Source of the DNA: Cordilura impudica
Taxonomy: Eukaryota > Arthropoda > Insecta > Diptera > Scathophagidae
Direction of reading: 5' to 3'
Length of the DNA: 64,000 nucleotides
Assembly: GCA_963682025.1 (NCBI GenBank)
Contig: OY821518.1
Coordinates: forward strand, 35,593,059-35,657,058
Shown here: one piece after another, positions 10,363 to 20,745 of the stretch
Position numbering within the stretch: position 1 is the first letter of the stretch
Layout of the letters: each line of letters starts with the position of its first letter
The notes under the pieces: model-generated
Database searches by the model: none
What the model saw: the letters and a program-made list of their open reading frames with translations, nothing else
Told to the model about the DNA's origin: nothing
Position numbers and translations under genes: made by a program

Positions 10363-11668
10363 ACGGGTGATTTTTTTGAGGTTAGGATTTTCATGCATTA
10401 GTATTTGACAGATCACGTGGGATTTCAGACATGGTGTCAAAGAGAAAGATGCTCAGTATGCTTTGACATTTCATCATGAATAGACTTACTAACGAGCAAC
10501 GCTTGCAAATCATTGAATTTTATTACCAAAATCAGTGTTCGGTTCGAAATGTGTTTCGCGCTTTACGTCCGATTTATGGTCTACATAATCGACCAAGTGA
10601 GCAAACAATTAATGCGATTGTGACCAAGTTTCGCACTCAGTTTACTTTATTGGACATTAAACCAACCACACGAATGCGTACAGTGCGTACAGAAGAGAAT
10701 ATTGCGTCTGTTTCTGAGAGTGTTACTGAAGACCGTGAAATGTCGATTCGTCGCCGTTCGCAGCAATTGGGTTTGTGTTATTCGACCACATGGAAGATTT
10801 TACGCAAAGATCTTGGTGTAAAACCGTATAAAATACAGCTCGTGCAAGAACTGAAGCCGAACGATCTGCCACAACGTCTAATTTTCAGTGAATGGGCCCT
10901 AGAAAAGTTGGCAGAAAATCCGCTTTTTTATCGACAAATTTTGTTCAGCGATGAGGCTCATTTCTGGTTGAATGGCTTCGTAAATAAGCAAAATTGCCGT
11001 ATTTGGAGTGAAGAGCAACCAGAAGCCGTTCAAGAACTGCCCATGCATCCCGAAAAATGCACTGTTTGGTGTGGTTTGTACGCTGGTGGAATCATTGGAC
11101 CGTATTTTTTCAAAGATGCTGTTGGACGCAACGTTACGGTGAATGGCGATCGCTATCGTTCGATGCTAACAAACTTTTTGTTGCCAAAAATGGAAGAACT
11201 GAACTTGGTTGACATGTGGTTTCAACAAGATGGCGCTACATGCCACACAGCTCGCGATTCTATGGCCATTTTGAGGGAAAACTTCGGAGAACAATTCATC
11301 TCAAGAAATGGACCGGTAAGTTGGCCACCAAGATCATGCGATTTGACGCCTTTAGACTATTTTTTGTGGGGCTACGTCAAGTCTAAAGTCTACAGAAATA
11401 AGCCAGCAACTATTCCAGCTTTGGAAGACAACATTTCCGAAGAAATTCGGGCTATTCCGGCCGAAATGCTCGAAAAAGTTGCCCAAAATTGGACTTTCCG
11501 AATGGACCACCTAAGACGCAGCCGCGGTCAACATTTAAATGAAATTATCTTCAAAAAGTAAATGTCATGGACCAATCTAACGTTTCAAATAAAGAACCGA
11601 TGAGATTTTGCAAATTTTATGCGTTTTTTTTTAAAAAAAAGTTATCAAGCTCTTAAAAAATCACCCGT
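10363..11668 (+). mobile_element. DD41D (rosa-like) Tc1/mariner transposon, copy 1, intact
   Basis: A 1306-bp element bounded by TA on both sides (10361-10362 and 11669-11670) with inverted termini ACGGGTGATTTTTT. The transposase frame starts 113 bp inside the left end and the poly(A) signal AATAAA is at 11588. Copies 2 and 3 have exactly the same length. Inserted into DINE-1-like copy D. Confidence 0.95.
10476..11561 (+). CDS. Transposase, IS630-Tc1-mariner, DD41D/rosa type
   Basis: A complete 361-residue transposase that would excise and reinsert its element at TA dinucleotides in the nucleus. Residues 1-120 form the DNA-binding part with two helix-turn-helix-like regions (about 5-50 and 85-112, the latter with RRRSQQLGLCYSTTWKILR). 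The catalytic domain has D159 in LFSDEAHFW, D252 in FQQDGATCHTA and D294 in LTPLDYFLWG. The D252-D294 spacing is 41 residues, the signature of the rosa group of mariner relatives. The WGYVKSKVY segment follows as in the family. No stop, frameshift or intron. The ATG is the first in frame after the terminal repeat. Encoded protein differs from copy 2 only at residue 321 (Ser here, Thr there). Confidence 0.95.
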   Translation: MNRLTNEQRLQIIEFYYQNQCSVRNVFRALRPIYGLHNRPSEQTINAIVTKFRTQFTLLDIKPTTRMRTVRTEENIASVSESVTEDREMSIRRRSQQLGLCYSTTWKILRKDLGVKPYKIQLVQELKPNDLPQRLIFSEWALEKLAENPLFYRQILFSDEAHFWLNGFVNKQNCRIWSEEQPEAVQELPMHPEKCTVWCGLYAGGIIGPYFFKDAVGRNVTVNGDRYRSMLTNFLLPKMEELNLVDMWFQQDGATCHTARDSMAILRENFGEQFISRNGPVSWPPRSCDLTPLDYFLWGYVKSKVYRNKPATIPALEDNISEEIRAIPAEMLEKVAQNWTFRMDHLRRSRGQHLNEIIFKK

Positions 11669-11780
11669 TATTATATGGACCCTCAGACGGACAGATGGAC
11701 GGACATCGCTAAGTCGACTCAGAAACTTATTCTGGTTTGATCGGTGTAATATTCAAATAGCATAAACAAATGCACTAGAC

Positions 11781-13794
11781 CAGCGATGGCGAACCTATGA
11801 CCCACGAGTCACACACTGACCCACGCAACAATTTTAAGTGACCCACGCAATTCTAAGTTTTTTCAAACCATATTTTTAAATTCTCAGTTAACTAATTGTG
11901 GTATTGTAGATGTACGAAGAAAACTGTGAAAATTTTGTAAAAATAACACATAAAATGCAAGCAAGAAATTTGTGTGTCTTTTTCTGTGGAAAAAAATTAA
12001 AAAAATTATGTGGAAAAATATGAAAATTAAAAAAAAACTAAATTCCATATTTTTCCACATAATTTTTTTAATTTTTTTTGGATATATTTAGCATCTCAGC
12101 GGTTAAGTAACTTAAGATGAATGATGCAAGTTCAAGGCCATATCAAACAGAATGGTTTGGAAAATATGGAAAAAGAAAATTCTTTGCTTAATTTGCATGG
12201 CAAATTGTACGTCTCGTGCTTACAATGTAAAACGACATTTTGAAAAGATACATGCAAATCTTGCTTCCTTAACAGAAGAAGAAAAAAAGAATTATTTTCT
12301 CAAAAGCTAAAATAATATAAATCACAAGCTAATGTATTTAAAACATTTCTAATTCCTAAAAACAACATTACAGCTGCTAGTTTTCATGTAGCACACTGTA
12401 TCGCACGACATGGAAAACCTCTTACGGAAGGTGAGATTTTAAAAGAAGTGTTTTTGGAATGTAGTGCTGCCCTATTTGCTGATTTTAAAGAAAAAGATTT
12501 GATAATAAAGCGCATTAATGGGTTGCCTATAAGCCGAAATGCAATTAAAGAATGAATATTAAGATTAGATGAAAATACTTTTTCTCAAATAAATCACGAT
12601 TTAAAATGTGCCGAAATGTATTCAATTGCTTTAGATGAGAGCACGGACACAAGTGGTTACGCACAACTTGCAGTTTTTGTTAGGTATAAATCAGGAAATA
12701 TAATGATGGAAGAACTGGTCAAGTTAATAATATTGACAGGGCGAACTACTGGTATTGATGTTTTTAAGGAATTCGCTGATACATTTATGAAAATGAATAT
12801 TGATTTACAGAAAATTGTTCTGTAACAACTGATGGTGCTCCTAGCATGATTGGCAAAAATATTGGTTTTATTCAGCAACTTAAACAAAGTGTCCAACATT
12901 CTTTAATTGAATTTCACTGCCTCATTCATCAAGAAGTCTTATGCGTTTATGACAAAACTTGATATATTTAGTAATGATTTGATAATGAAAATATTGAAAT
13001 ATTTTCCATATCTGTAAAAACATTTCCAAGTAACTGAAAACTTTGAAAATAGTAATATTACACAGGATAATAAAAAATAGATAGATTTAATCAATTTAAG
13101 GATTTAGAAAAAACATTACAGTTTATATTGTATCCACACAAAATTGAATTTAATTATTTGGAATTAACCGTGTTCACTTGGTTAGGTATTGAAAATTTGG
13201 AAATGGAATTAGCAGAATTCCAAAAATAAATTTGAAAATTTAATTACAGATTTGCAAAAACAGGATTTAGAAAATATTTCTGATAATAAAAAAGAGGTAT
13301 TCGAACAAAGAACTGATAATATAATATTAAAAGAATGGGACTCTTTACCAGATACATTTAATACAATGAAAAAACTGACAAATGCTCTATTAACAATGTT
13401 TGGTTCAACATATGTATGCGAAACTTTATTTTCATCAATGAATTTTATAAAATCCACGCAAAGAAATAGACTTGGTAATGAAATGACTGCCGCATGTGTA
13501 AAAGTAATGAATTCCAAGTATGAACCAAATATACATCAATTATCTGAAAATAAACAACAAGTTTCGCATTAAATCTGTGTATATGTATAATTTTTTTGAT
13601 ATTAAATTTTCTTTGTTTTTTTATTATAAAATAATAATCATACATATAATATGTTCGAATAGTGAATAAAATCATATTTACATGTATTTTTGTTAAATCT
13701 TTAATTACTAAAATAATACTTGACCCGTAGGTTGATATTACAAAAAAAATAAATTCAATTTTGACTCACTTGTCAAAAAGGTTCGCCATCGCTG
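11781..13794 (+). mobile_element. hAT transposon (Buster-like), full length but decayed
   Basis: A 2014-bp element with perfect 16-bp terminal inverted repeats CAGCGATGGCGAACCT and a perfect 8-bp target duplication CACTAGAC (11773-11780 and 13795-13802). The central TA of the duplication fits the nnnTAnnn target preference reported for the Buster branch of hAT. It lies in DINE-1-like copy D, 112 bp from DD41D copy 1. Confidence 0.92.
12116..13572 (+). pseudogene. Decayed hAT transposase
   Basis: Recognisable pieces in order: a BED-type zinc finger (LCLICMANCTSRAYNVKRHF then EKIH, about 12190-12260); ASFHVAHCIARHGKPLTEGE (about 12380-12440); the first catalytic block IALDESTD with AQLAVFVRY (12616-12825 frame); TTDGAPSMIGKN and FHCLIHQ after a frameshift (about 12825-12950); and the C-terminal dimerisation block MFGSTYVCETLFSSMNFIKS (about 13400-13460). 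Between them are stops (for example after KRHF..FLKS and at about 12553), frameshifts and a large loss of the middle region. Relatives are hAT transposases akin to ZBED and GTF2IRD2-type proteins. No functional product is expected. Confidence 0.85.
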
Positions 13795-13898
13795 CACTAG
13801 ACCATGGTTATATAGTGGTATATGGTATAACTAAAAATCAATTGGTATAATCTGATTCACAATATAATATGATAATATGATTCACAATTTATGCGTCA

Positions 13899-14264
13899 GC
13901 TATAATATTAATAGGCTAGGCGATTTCTTGTGACCGATGTTTTATTCCATCTTTTTATTCCGATTTTTACCAAACGTATATTATTTGAAAGGCATTTATT
14001 TTTAGCCGTTTTGCAGATTTACAGATTTTTAAATTTTTTCCTTTATTTTGAGTAAATTGCATTTAAAGATGCTACTAACACACACATAAAATTATACATA
14101 CGCTATGTGTGTTTTATTAAATTTGTTAATGTGTTTGTTAATGAGTTTGTCATCTTCATTCAGAATAATAATAAACCAAAAAAGTTTGGGTTGTGAATTG
14201 GCTAAGTTGAAAAATAAAGATGCCTAGAAATTGCACTCGAATTTCGAGCGCTGGAATCTGCTAG
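13899..14264 (+). mobile_element. Small non-autonomous Helitron, family 1, copy a
   Basis: 366 bp. The start aligns with TCTATAATATTAATAGG of better copies (first bases altered), followed by GCTAGGCGATTTCTTGTGA. The end carries the hairpin CACTCGAATTTCGAG and terminates CTGCTAG directly before T. A 5' TC, a 3' hairpin about 12 bases before CTAG and insertion between A and T are the standard Helitron marks. No coding frame. Confidence 0.8.
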
Positions 14265-14889
14265 TATAATTGAATATGTTACTGACAATAATGTGAGAGG
14301 TAGAGAAAATATGTGTATACTGTTTAAAAGCAAGGGTTGCCACACCTAGCGAATTATTTTGATCACGTCTATGGGAAGTAATTTTTTTATTAAATTCCTT
14401 AGCCCTCTGTGGTGATTTTATAGGGAAAATTTTAAAATCCGTCAAATAAGAAGAAAGAATAACGTCATAACCTCGAGCTTGTTTATTTTGGGAAATTACA
14501 TCAATTTTAAAGGTTTAATAATTCTTAAAATTTACAAAGAAAGAATAACTTTCCAACGTATTTGATAGGGAAATTATTTCAAATGCATAAAATTCATAAT
14601 CTGAGAGATTTGTACAAAGCAAATATCGTAAATTCAATCATAATTTCCAAAAAATTTTAAACTTGGAAAATCTTACATGTTTTCAAATGAAAAAACTTGT
14701 AATATGGACATTTTTCTATAAGTTCCAATTCAGAGTTCTTAAAAGAAAAACTAATTATATCCAAAGCGCTGCAAGAAAAATTATGGAAATTATTTTAAGC
14801 AAGATTTATAAATAGTTATTTAAATTTTTTGGAAACAGCGAGGTACTTTTTTAAAAAAATTTTCTTTTTCATTATTACTTTTCTTTCAC
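14265..14889. other. AT-rich stretch, nothing recognised
   Basis: Short open frames only. No repeat family match seen. Confidence 0.4.
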
Positions 14890-15412
14890 ATTGTTAGTTA
14901 TTTGTTTCGGGTTATTGTAAAAAAAATTAATAACACCCGCATAAACTAATATTACACGTGGACCTTAGCGATACATAGCCGCTCATTAAGTAAATTCTAC
15001 AAACATAACAGCCACAATAGCAACAAGTATTACAGCTGTGCCACACCAGTTATAAAATCTAGAATAACAACAGTAAAAAGAACAGCGTAATAAATCATAT
15101 TTTTTCAAAAGTTTTTTTTACATTTTCATTAATACTTTGGGACCTATGGAACTGATTTTGCTGATTTTAAATAATGACCTGTTCAGAACGTGGATGAATG
15201 GTCTCCACTAAAAGTGAGCAATTCAGCAGACCAATTGAGGGCGAGATGGTGATTTATATAGACGGACAGACGGACATCGCTATATAACCTCCGATTTTTA
15301 TAAGGGTACAGAATATGTACATTTTGTGGAATTCAAACTTTTGGGAACTATTACAAACAGAATCAAAAATTTATTTAAGCCCTCTACAAACAGGAGTGAA
15401 GGCTATAAAAAC
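14890..15412 (+). repeat. Dispersed repeat family 2, copy 2
   Basis: Ordered matches to 6330-6740: TCATATTTTTTCAAAAGTTTTT, TGGTCTCCACTAAAAG, GAGGGCGAGATGGTGATT, GACGGACAGACGGACATCG. After these it has a longer right part ending AACAGGAGTGAAGGCTATAA. Non-coding. Confidence 0.6.
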
Positions 15413-16984
15413 CATTTCCGTTAGTATTTGAATTTTGTTTCGCTTTGCCTCAATGGTTTGCAGTACATTTTAATCTCTTCAAACAACCATTGCATTTCCC
15501 CCAAATTTGCAAATTCTCTAAAGGTTGAACATTTTTGGTTTTCAATTAGAAAATTAAACATAAAATCCAAATCACGTACATATAAGCCATGTGGTGCAAT
15601 TTTGTTTTGTTTAAAGCAAAAGAACAATATTTTTGCAGAGATTTTTCACACCACAGAAGAAAGAAAACAAAATACACAGAAAGAAAGACAAACCAACAGA
15701 TAAGACCAACTGACAATTAGAAAACTAGAATAGAAAAACACAGACAATCAAAGTAAAGAAAATTATAAACTGGAAAAAAAAGAGGAAAGCGCCAAGAAAG
15801 ACAAGAATGTGATAAAAAACAAGGTTTTAATTGAAAAACGTGACCAGTTTGTTATGATACTTGAATTTTTTGTTGTTCTAATTCCTGCCAACTCCCTTTA
15901 TGTATAAATGTAGAGTGCTTTTTTTTTATTTAAAGAAACTAAAACACATCATATTTTGCAAAAACAAACTAAAGTTTATAATTTAAGAGACAAAATATAA
16001 TGAAATACAAAAAAATGAATGAATGGTACAAAAAAAAAATGGCAAACATTGAAATTGCAACAATTGTAAAAACTTCAAAGTCAGTCAGCAATGGGTAAAC
16101 AATCCATAAATCAAAAAAAAATATGTAGAAGCTTAATTTTAAGGAACAATGTTACCGGGTTTATAGGAATTATCCGAAATTTTTTTTGAAAAATTAAAAA
16201 AATTACAAGAAATTTTATTTCATATCAGCAGTTGTTAAAACTTATTTATTGGCCCATAGTGCAGAGCAGTGAGTACAGCGTTTTAGACCAATTTAATAAC
16301 AACTGTGGAAAAAAATGCTTGCTTTGGCTTGTTATAATAAACTTTGTTTGGTTGAAAAGAGTTTATAGAGTTTTTGTTTTTGTTTTTATTTTCATATCTT
16401 TTTCTTCAGCATTTGAACAGCACTTGGTTTAATGTGTGTATGTCTGTTTGTGTATTTAACTATTTTTTTTAGTTTCTATTTTAATAATATTCTGGCTGTT
16501 TGTGGCATCAATGGCTTTAAAGTGTGTTCCCCTGCTGTTGTGATATTACTCTCGAGCAAAAAGTAATGTGACTGTTTTTATATCAATTCTGTTTAGCGTA
16601 TTTTTATTAACTTACAAGGAAAACTTTTGACCTTACCCTAATGACAATTAATAAGCAACTCAGTTCGTTTTTTAATTCAAACCATTGTGCTTTTGTTATT
16701 TTATTTTGCTATTTTATTTATTCTATAATATGTGTAACATTTATTTAGCTTTTAATCCAGTTAGTACTGATACTGCCAAAAGAAGACTTTGCACAGTTTT
16801 TTTGATATAGATTGTAATATGCTGATATTGAATTCATGTTCCGCTTTAATAATTTTTAGTTTTTTTAATTTTTAGATTTTTAATCTAAGACTCCAAAAAT
16901 GTAACTGGTTATAAGGCATAACAGCCAGAGTCTGTTTTTCAAGTCTCCGATAGAGCATTTTTTACTCTCCACATCAGTGTGCAA
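15413..16984. other. 1.6 kb without recognisable gene or repeat
   Basis: One of the longer stretches with no repeat-family match and therefore a candidate for old unique host sequence, such as an intron. It includes a purine-rich run (about 15650-15830) and several A homopolymers. Open frames of 66-91 codons show no domain. Confidence 0.4.
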
Positions 16985-17190
16985 AAGGTATATATCATAT
17001 TGTTATTCCGCTTGTAACGCATCGAAATAAATTGCGATATTTTTTCGTGATCCTTATAACAAGAGAAGTAGATTTAGCGGTGACCTTCGGTACGTTTGTC
17101 TGTATAAATTACGATCACACCCTAAATAACTCAGCTAGACTCTTCGCTTTTGTATAATTTCGTTTTTTAACATCCTGATTGAGTTGCTAT
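16985..17190 (-). repeat. Dispersed repeat family 2, copy 3 fragment
   Basis: In reverse it matches the central part of copies 1 and 2: GATTTAGCGGTGACC, GTTTGTCTGTATAAATTACGATC, CACCCTAAATAACTCAGC. Degenerate. Confidence 0.45.
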
Positions 17191-17375
17191 TTGATATAAT
17201 CAAAATTGCTTTAATGCGTTTCGAGATATGAATGAAAATGTGAGAAAAAAAAGAACTCTGAAAAATAAGAATGTTCAATGTTTTAGTCGTTGTAGTTATG
17301 GCATTTGTTTCATGAGGTTGTGTACATGGTTTTACTGCACGTGTCTCAATAGTTAAACAAGTTTTGCCACAAATA

Positions 17376-17465
17376 TTTTGAGATGTGTAAACATATAGTA
17401 ATTAAAGATTTTTTATGGCACTTTCTTAAAATCAAAGAAAAAGCGTATCACTTATAGCAATCAAC
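17376..17465 (-). repeat. Hairpin repeat family 4, right-end fragment
   Basis: Reverse complement of the segment at 20625-20720 and 36495-36590: AGATGTGTAAACAT, AGTAATTAAAGATTTTTTAT, then AAAAAGCGTATCACTTATAGC. Only one arm is present. Confidence 0.65.
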
Positions 17466-17509
17466 TGCAGGGGCTCTGTTAATATAAAAATATTTATTAT
17501 TATTTATAA

Positions 17510-18775
17510 TTTTAACCGGTTAATTTTAATTTTTCGTTTTTCATTTTCATTTTTCATTTCTTTTTTTAATTTTTAATTTTTCTTTTTAATTTTTCATTTT
17601 TTAATTTTTAATTTTTTATTTTTTATTTTTCATTTTTAATTTTTTTCTTCATTTTTCATTTTCTAATTTTTATTTTTCTTTTTTCATTTACCATTTTTAT
17701 ACCCTATACCACTATGTGGTTTGGGTATAATGACTTTGTGCTGCTGTTGGTAACAACCAATAATATTTGACCTACACCCATCTTGAATTATACCGATCGA
17801 ATCAGAGTCACCATCTGAATCGATTTAACGATGTCCGTCCGTCCGTCCGTCCGTCCGTCTGTGTGTCCATGTAAAGCTTGTAATCAAACTGCAGGTCGCA
17901 AATATGAATATAATTTTGACGAAATTTGGTATTTGATCTTTTATCGGCCATGGAATGAACGCTATTGAAATTGGTGAGAATCGGTCCATGTTCAGACCTA
18001 GCCCCCATACAAATGACACCTATGAAATCGACATAAATTGCCATAAGATCCAAATTGTCATATAGATCTTACTCAAATTGGGTTTGTATGCGTTCATTAC
18101 ATCCACTAATGAGTAGTCCAAAAATGATCCCTTTGACCCCATATGGAGCTGCTTCCCGATCTTCACTTAAATCTATTTAAAAACAAAAATATTGCACTGA
18201 TTCTTCTCAAATTTTATTTCTACATATTTTTGCAAAATACAAGAGACTTTACCAAACATGATCAGGATCGGTCCATTTTTGGACCTAGTCCCTTTATAGA
18301 TATAGCATCCGATATGAACTTTTTCATATCTGCAGCCAAAAAAATTAATAAAAATCCCACTCAAATTTGGTTTTTGCTTATTTTCAATGTCCAGTTAGTT
18401 GGGCCTAAGAGATAGGGTTTCTAAACGCATGGTATAGGGTATCGTATAGTCGGTCTAGACCGACTATAATTTTCTTACTTGTTTATTTTTCATTTTTCAT
18501 GTTAAATTTTTTATTTTTAATTTTTAATTTTGTATTTTTCATTTTTTATTTTTCATTTTTAATTTTTTGTTTTTTATTTTTCATTTTTAATGTCTCGTTT
18601 TTCATTTTTCATTTTTAATATTTCATTTTTCGTTTTTCATTTATTTTTAATTTTTCATTTTTAATTTATTTTACATTTTTCATTTTTTATTTTTGATTTT
18701 TCATTTTTTATTTTTTATGTTTCATTTTTAATTTTTCATTTTTTTTTTTTTTTTCATTTTTAATTTTCAAACAGG
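17510..18775. repeat. ATTTTTC/AATTTTT minisatellite, interrupted by copy E
   Basis: Two blocks (17510-17694 and 18483-18775) of imperfect 6-8-base units such as ATTTTTC, ATTTTTA and CATTTTTA. The DINE-1-like copy E sits between them, so it evidently inserted into one continuous tract. No gene. Confidence 0.85.
17695..18482 (-). mobile_element. DINE-1-like repeat, copy E, complete
   Basis: Full-length reverse copy with both ends (TATACCCTATACCACTATG at left; CTAGACCGACTATAATTTTC near the right) and a GTCC tract at 17833-17857. Inserted in the T-rich minisatellite. Confidence 0.85.
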
Positions 18776-19310
18776 TTATCATAATATCATAATTTTTTCA
18801 CCAATACAATCAAATTTTGTCTTACGACTTACATGTTACGCTCACATGTTACGCTTACATGTTACGCAGTTTTCGAAATTTACCCCCCTGCACGTATGGA
18901 TGTTTACACATCAAAAAATCGCCGGTATGAAAACAAAAAACAGGATTCCCCAAATAATAAGTTTTTTTAAAGGTAACGTTTCTTAAAAACTATTTTTTTT
19001 ATATTACCCTTTCATCAGAAAAGTACCCTTTAAAAATAGCTTTTAAAAATATACATTTTTTTTATGTGTAAAAATATATACGCGCAGGGGGATAAATTTC
19101 TATTTCACAATACAATCACAAAAACAGTGTAACACGTGTTACGCTGTGAGCCGTAAGACAAATCGGTGTGACTTATGATTGTAGTGGTGAAAAAATTATG
19201 ATATAAAATTGTTTCAGCTAATTCAACAGCCTTTTGCTGTAAAACGACAAAAATTTCATAATATAAACTTATAACACATACATAATTCAACAACCTTAGA
19301 ATTATAAGTA

Positions 19311-20616
19311 ACGGGTGATTTTTTTGAGGTTAGGATTTTCATGCATTAGTATTTGACAGATCACGTGGGATTTCAGACATGGTGTCAAAGAGAAAGATGC
19401 TCAGTATGCTTTGACATTTCATCATGAATAGACTTACTAACGAGCAACGCTTGCAAATCATTGAATTTTATTACCAAAATCAGTGTTCGGTTCGAAATGT
19501 GTTTCGCGCTTTACGTCCGATTTATGGTCTACATAATCGACCAAGTGAGCAAACAATTAATGCGATTGTGACCAAGTTTCGCACTCAGTTTACTTTATTG
19601 GACATTAAACCAACCACACGAATGCGTACAGTGCGTACAGAAGAGAATATTGCGTCTGTTTCTGAGAGTGTTACTGAAGACCGTGAAATGTCGATTCGTC
19701 GCCGTTCGCAGCAATTGGGTTTGTGTTATTCGACCACATGGAAGATTTTACGCAAAGATCTTGGTGTAAAACCGTATAAAATACAGCTCGTGCAAGAACT
19801 GAAGCCGAACGATCTGCCACAACGTCTAATTTTCAGTGAATGGGCCCTAGAAAAGTTGGCAGAAAATCCGCTTTTTTATCGACAAATTTTGTTCAGCGAT
19901 GAGGCTCATTTCTGGTTGAATGGCTTCGTAAATAAGCAAAATTGCCGTATTTGGAGTGAAGAGCAACCAGAAGCCGTTCAAGAACTGCCCATGCATCCCG
20001 AAAAATGCACTGTTTGGTGTGGTTTGTACGCTGGTGGAATCATTGGACCGTATTTTTTCAAAGATGCTGTTGGACGCAACGTTACGGTGAATGGCGATCG
20101 CTATCGTTCGATGCTAACAAACTTTTTGTTGCCAAAAATGGAAGAACTGAACTTGGTTGACATGTGGTTTCAACAAGATGGCGCTACATGCCACACAGCT
20201 CGCGATTCTATGGCCATTTTGAGGGAAAACTTCGGAGAACAATTCATCTCAAGAAATGGACCGGTAAGTTGGCCACCAAGATCATGCGATTTGACGCCTT
20301 TAGACTATTTTTTGTGGGGCTACGTCAAGTCTAAAGTCTACAGAAATAAGCCAGCAACTATTCCAGCTTTGGAAGACAACATTACCGAAGAAATTCGGGC
20401 TATTCCGGCCGAAATGCTCGAAAAAGTTGCCCAAAATTGGACTTTCCGAATGGACCACCTAAGACGCAGCCGCGGTCAACATTTAAATGAAATTATCTTC
20501 AAAAAGTAAATGTCATGGACCAATCTAACGTTTCAAATAAAGAACCGATGAGATTTTGCAAATTTTATGCGTTTTTTTTTAAAAAAAAGTTATCAAGCTC
20601 TTAAAAAATCACCCGT
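19311..20616 (+). mobile_element. DD41D (rosa-like) transposon, copy 2, intact
   Basis: 1306 bp with the same ACGGGTGATTTTTT inverted termini, TA duplications at 19309-19310 and 20617-20618, and AATAAA at 20536. Inserted in a family 4 repeat. Confidence 0.95.
19424..20509 (+). CDS. Transposase, DD41D/rosa type, copy 2
   Basis: Complete 361-residue frame with D159, D252 and D294 all present and the 41-residue spacing kept. The only protein difference from copy 1 is Thr instead of Ser at residue 321, outside the catalytic motifs. Start and stop sit at the same distance from the ends as in copies 1 and 3. Such near identity across a 27-kb stretch means very recent insertion or local copying. 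Nothing in the frame prevents activity; whether it is expressed cannot be judged. Confidence 0.95.
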   Translation: MNRLTNEQRLQIIEFYYQNQCSVRNVFRALRPIYGLHNRPSEQTINAIVTKFRTQFTLLDIKPTTRMRTVRTEENIASVSESVTEDREMSIRRRSQQLGLCYSTTWKILRKDLGVKPYKIQLVQELKPNDLPQRLIFSEWALEKLAENPLFYRQILFSDEAHFWLNGFVNKQNCRIWSEEQPEAVQELPMHPEKCTVWCGLYAGGIIGPYFFKDAVGRNVTVNGDRYRSMLTNFLLPKMEELNLVDMWFQQDGATCHTARDSMAILRENFGEQFISRNGPVSWPPRSCDLTPLDYFLWGYVKSKVYRNKPATIPALEDNITEEIRAIPAEMLEKVAQNWTFRMDHLRRSRGQHLNEIIFKK

Positions 20617-20745
20617 TATAAGTGCTATAAGTGATACATAGATGACGCTTTCTGTTTGATTTTAAAAAAGTGACATAAAAAATCTTTAATTACTAGATGT
20701 TTCACATCTCCCCTGTGATCGGACTCACATGAATTTTTTTTAATA

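Larger units (their letters stand above)
9832..13830 (+). mobile_element. DINE-1-like repeat, copy D, split by two transposons
   Basis: Three pieces of one degenerate copy: 9832-10360, 11671-11772 and 13803-13830. The left piece ends in TTTGATTACAAA and the middle piece resumes with ATGGACCCTCAGACGGACAG, exactly the order found in intact family members. The right piece is the TAGTGGTATATGGTATAA end. The first gap is DD41D copy 1, the second is a hAT element. This three-layer nest orders the insertions in time. Confidence 0.8.
18770..20745. repeat. Hairpin repeat family 4, long copy split by DD41D copy 2
   Basis: The left arm (18770-18920) contains TACCCCCCTGCACGTATGGA and TGTTTACACATC. Bases 19060-19215 carry the same sequence inverted (TGTGTAAA..CGCGCAGGGGGATAAATTT, CAATACAATCACAAAAACAG, TGGTGAAAAAATTATGATAT). 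Right of the DD41D insertion, 20619-20745 continues with GCTATAAGTGATACATAG, ATGACGCTTTCTG and CCCTGTGATCGGACTCACATG, as at 36492-36602. No coding sequence of its own. Confidence 0.65.

Noticed and set aside
14224..14445. 73-codon minus-strand frame
   Set aside because: Partly inside a Helitron end and otherwise without any recognisable motif.
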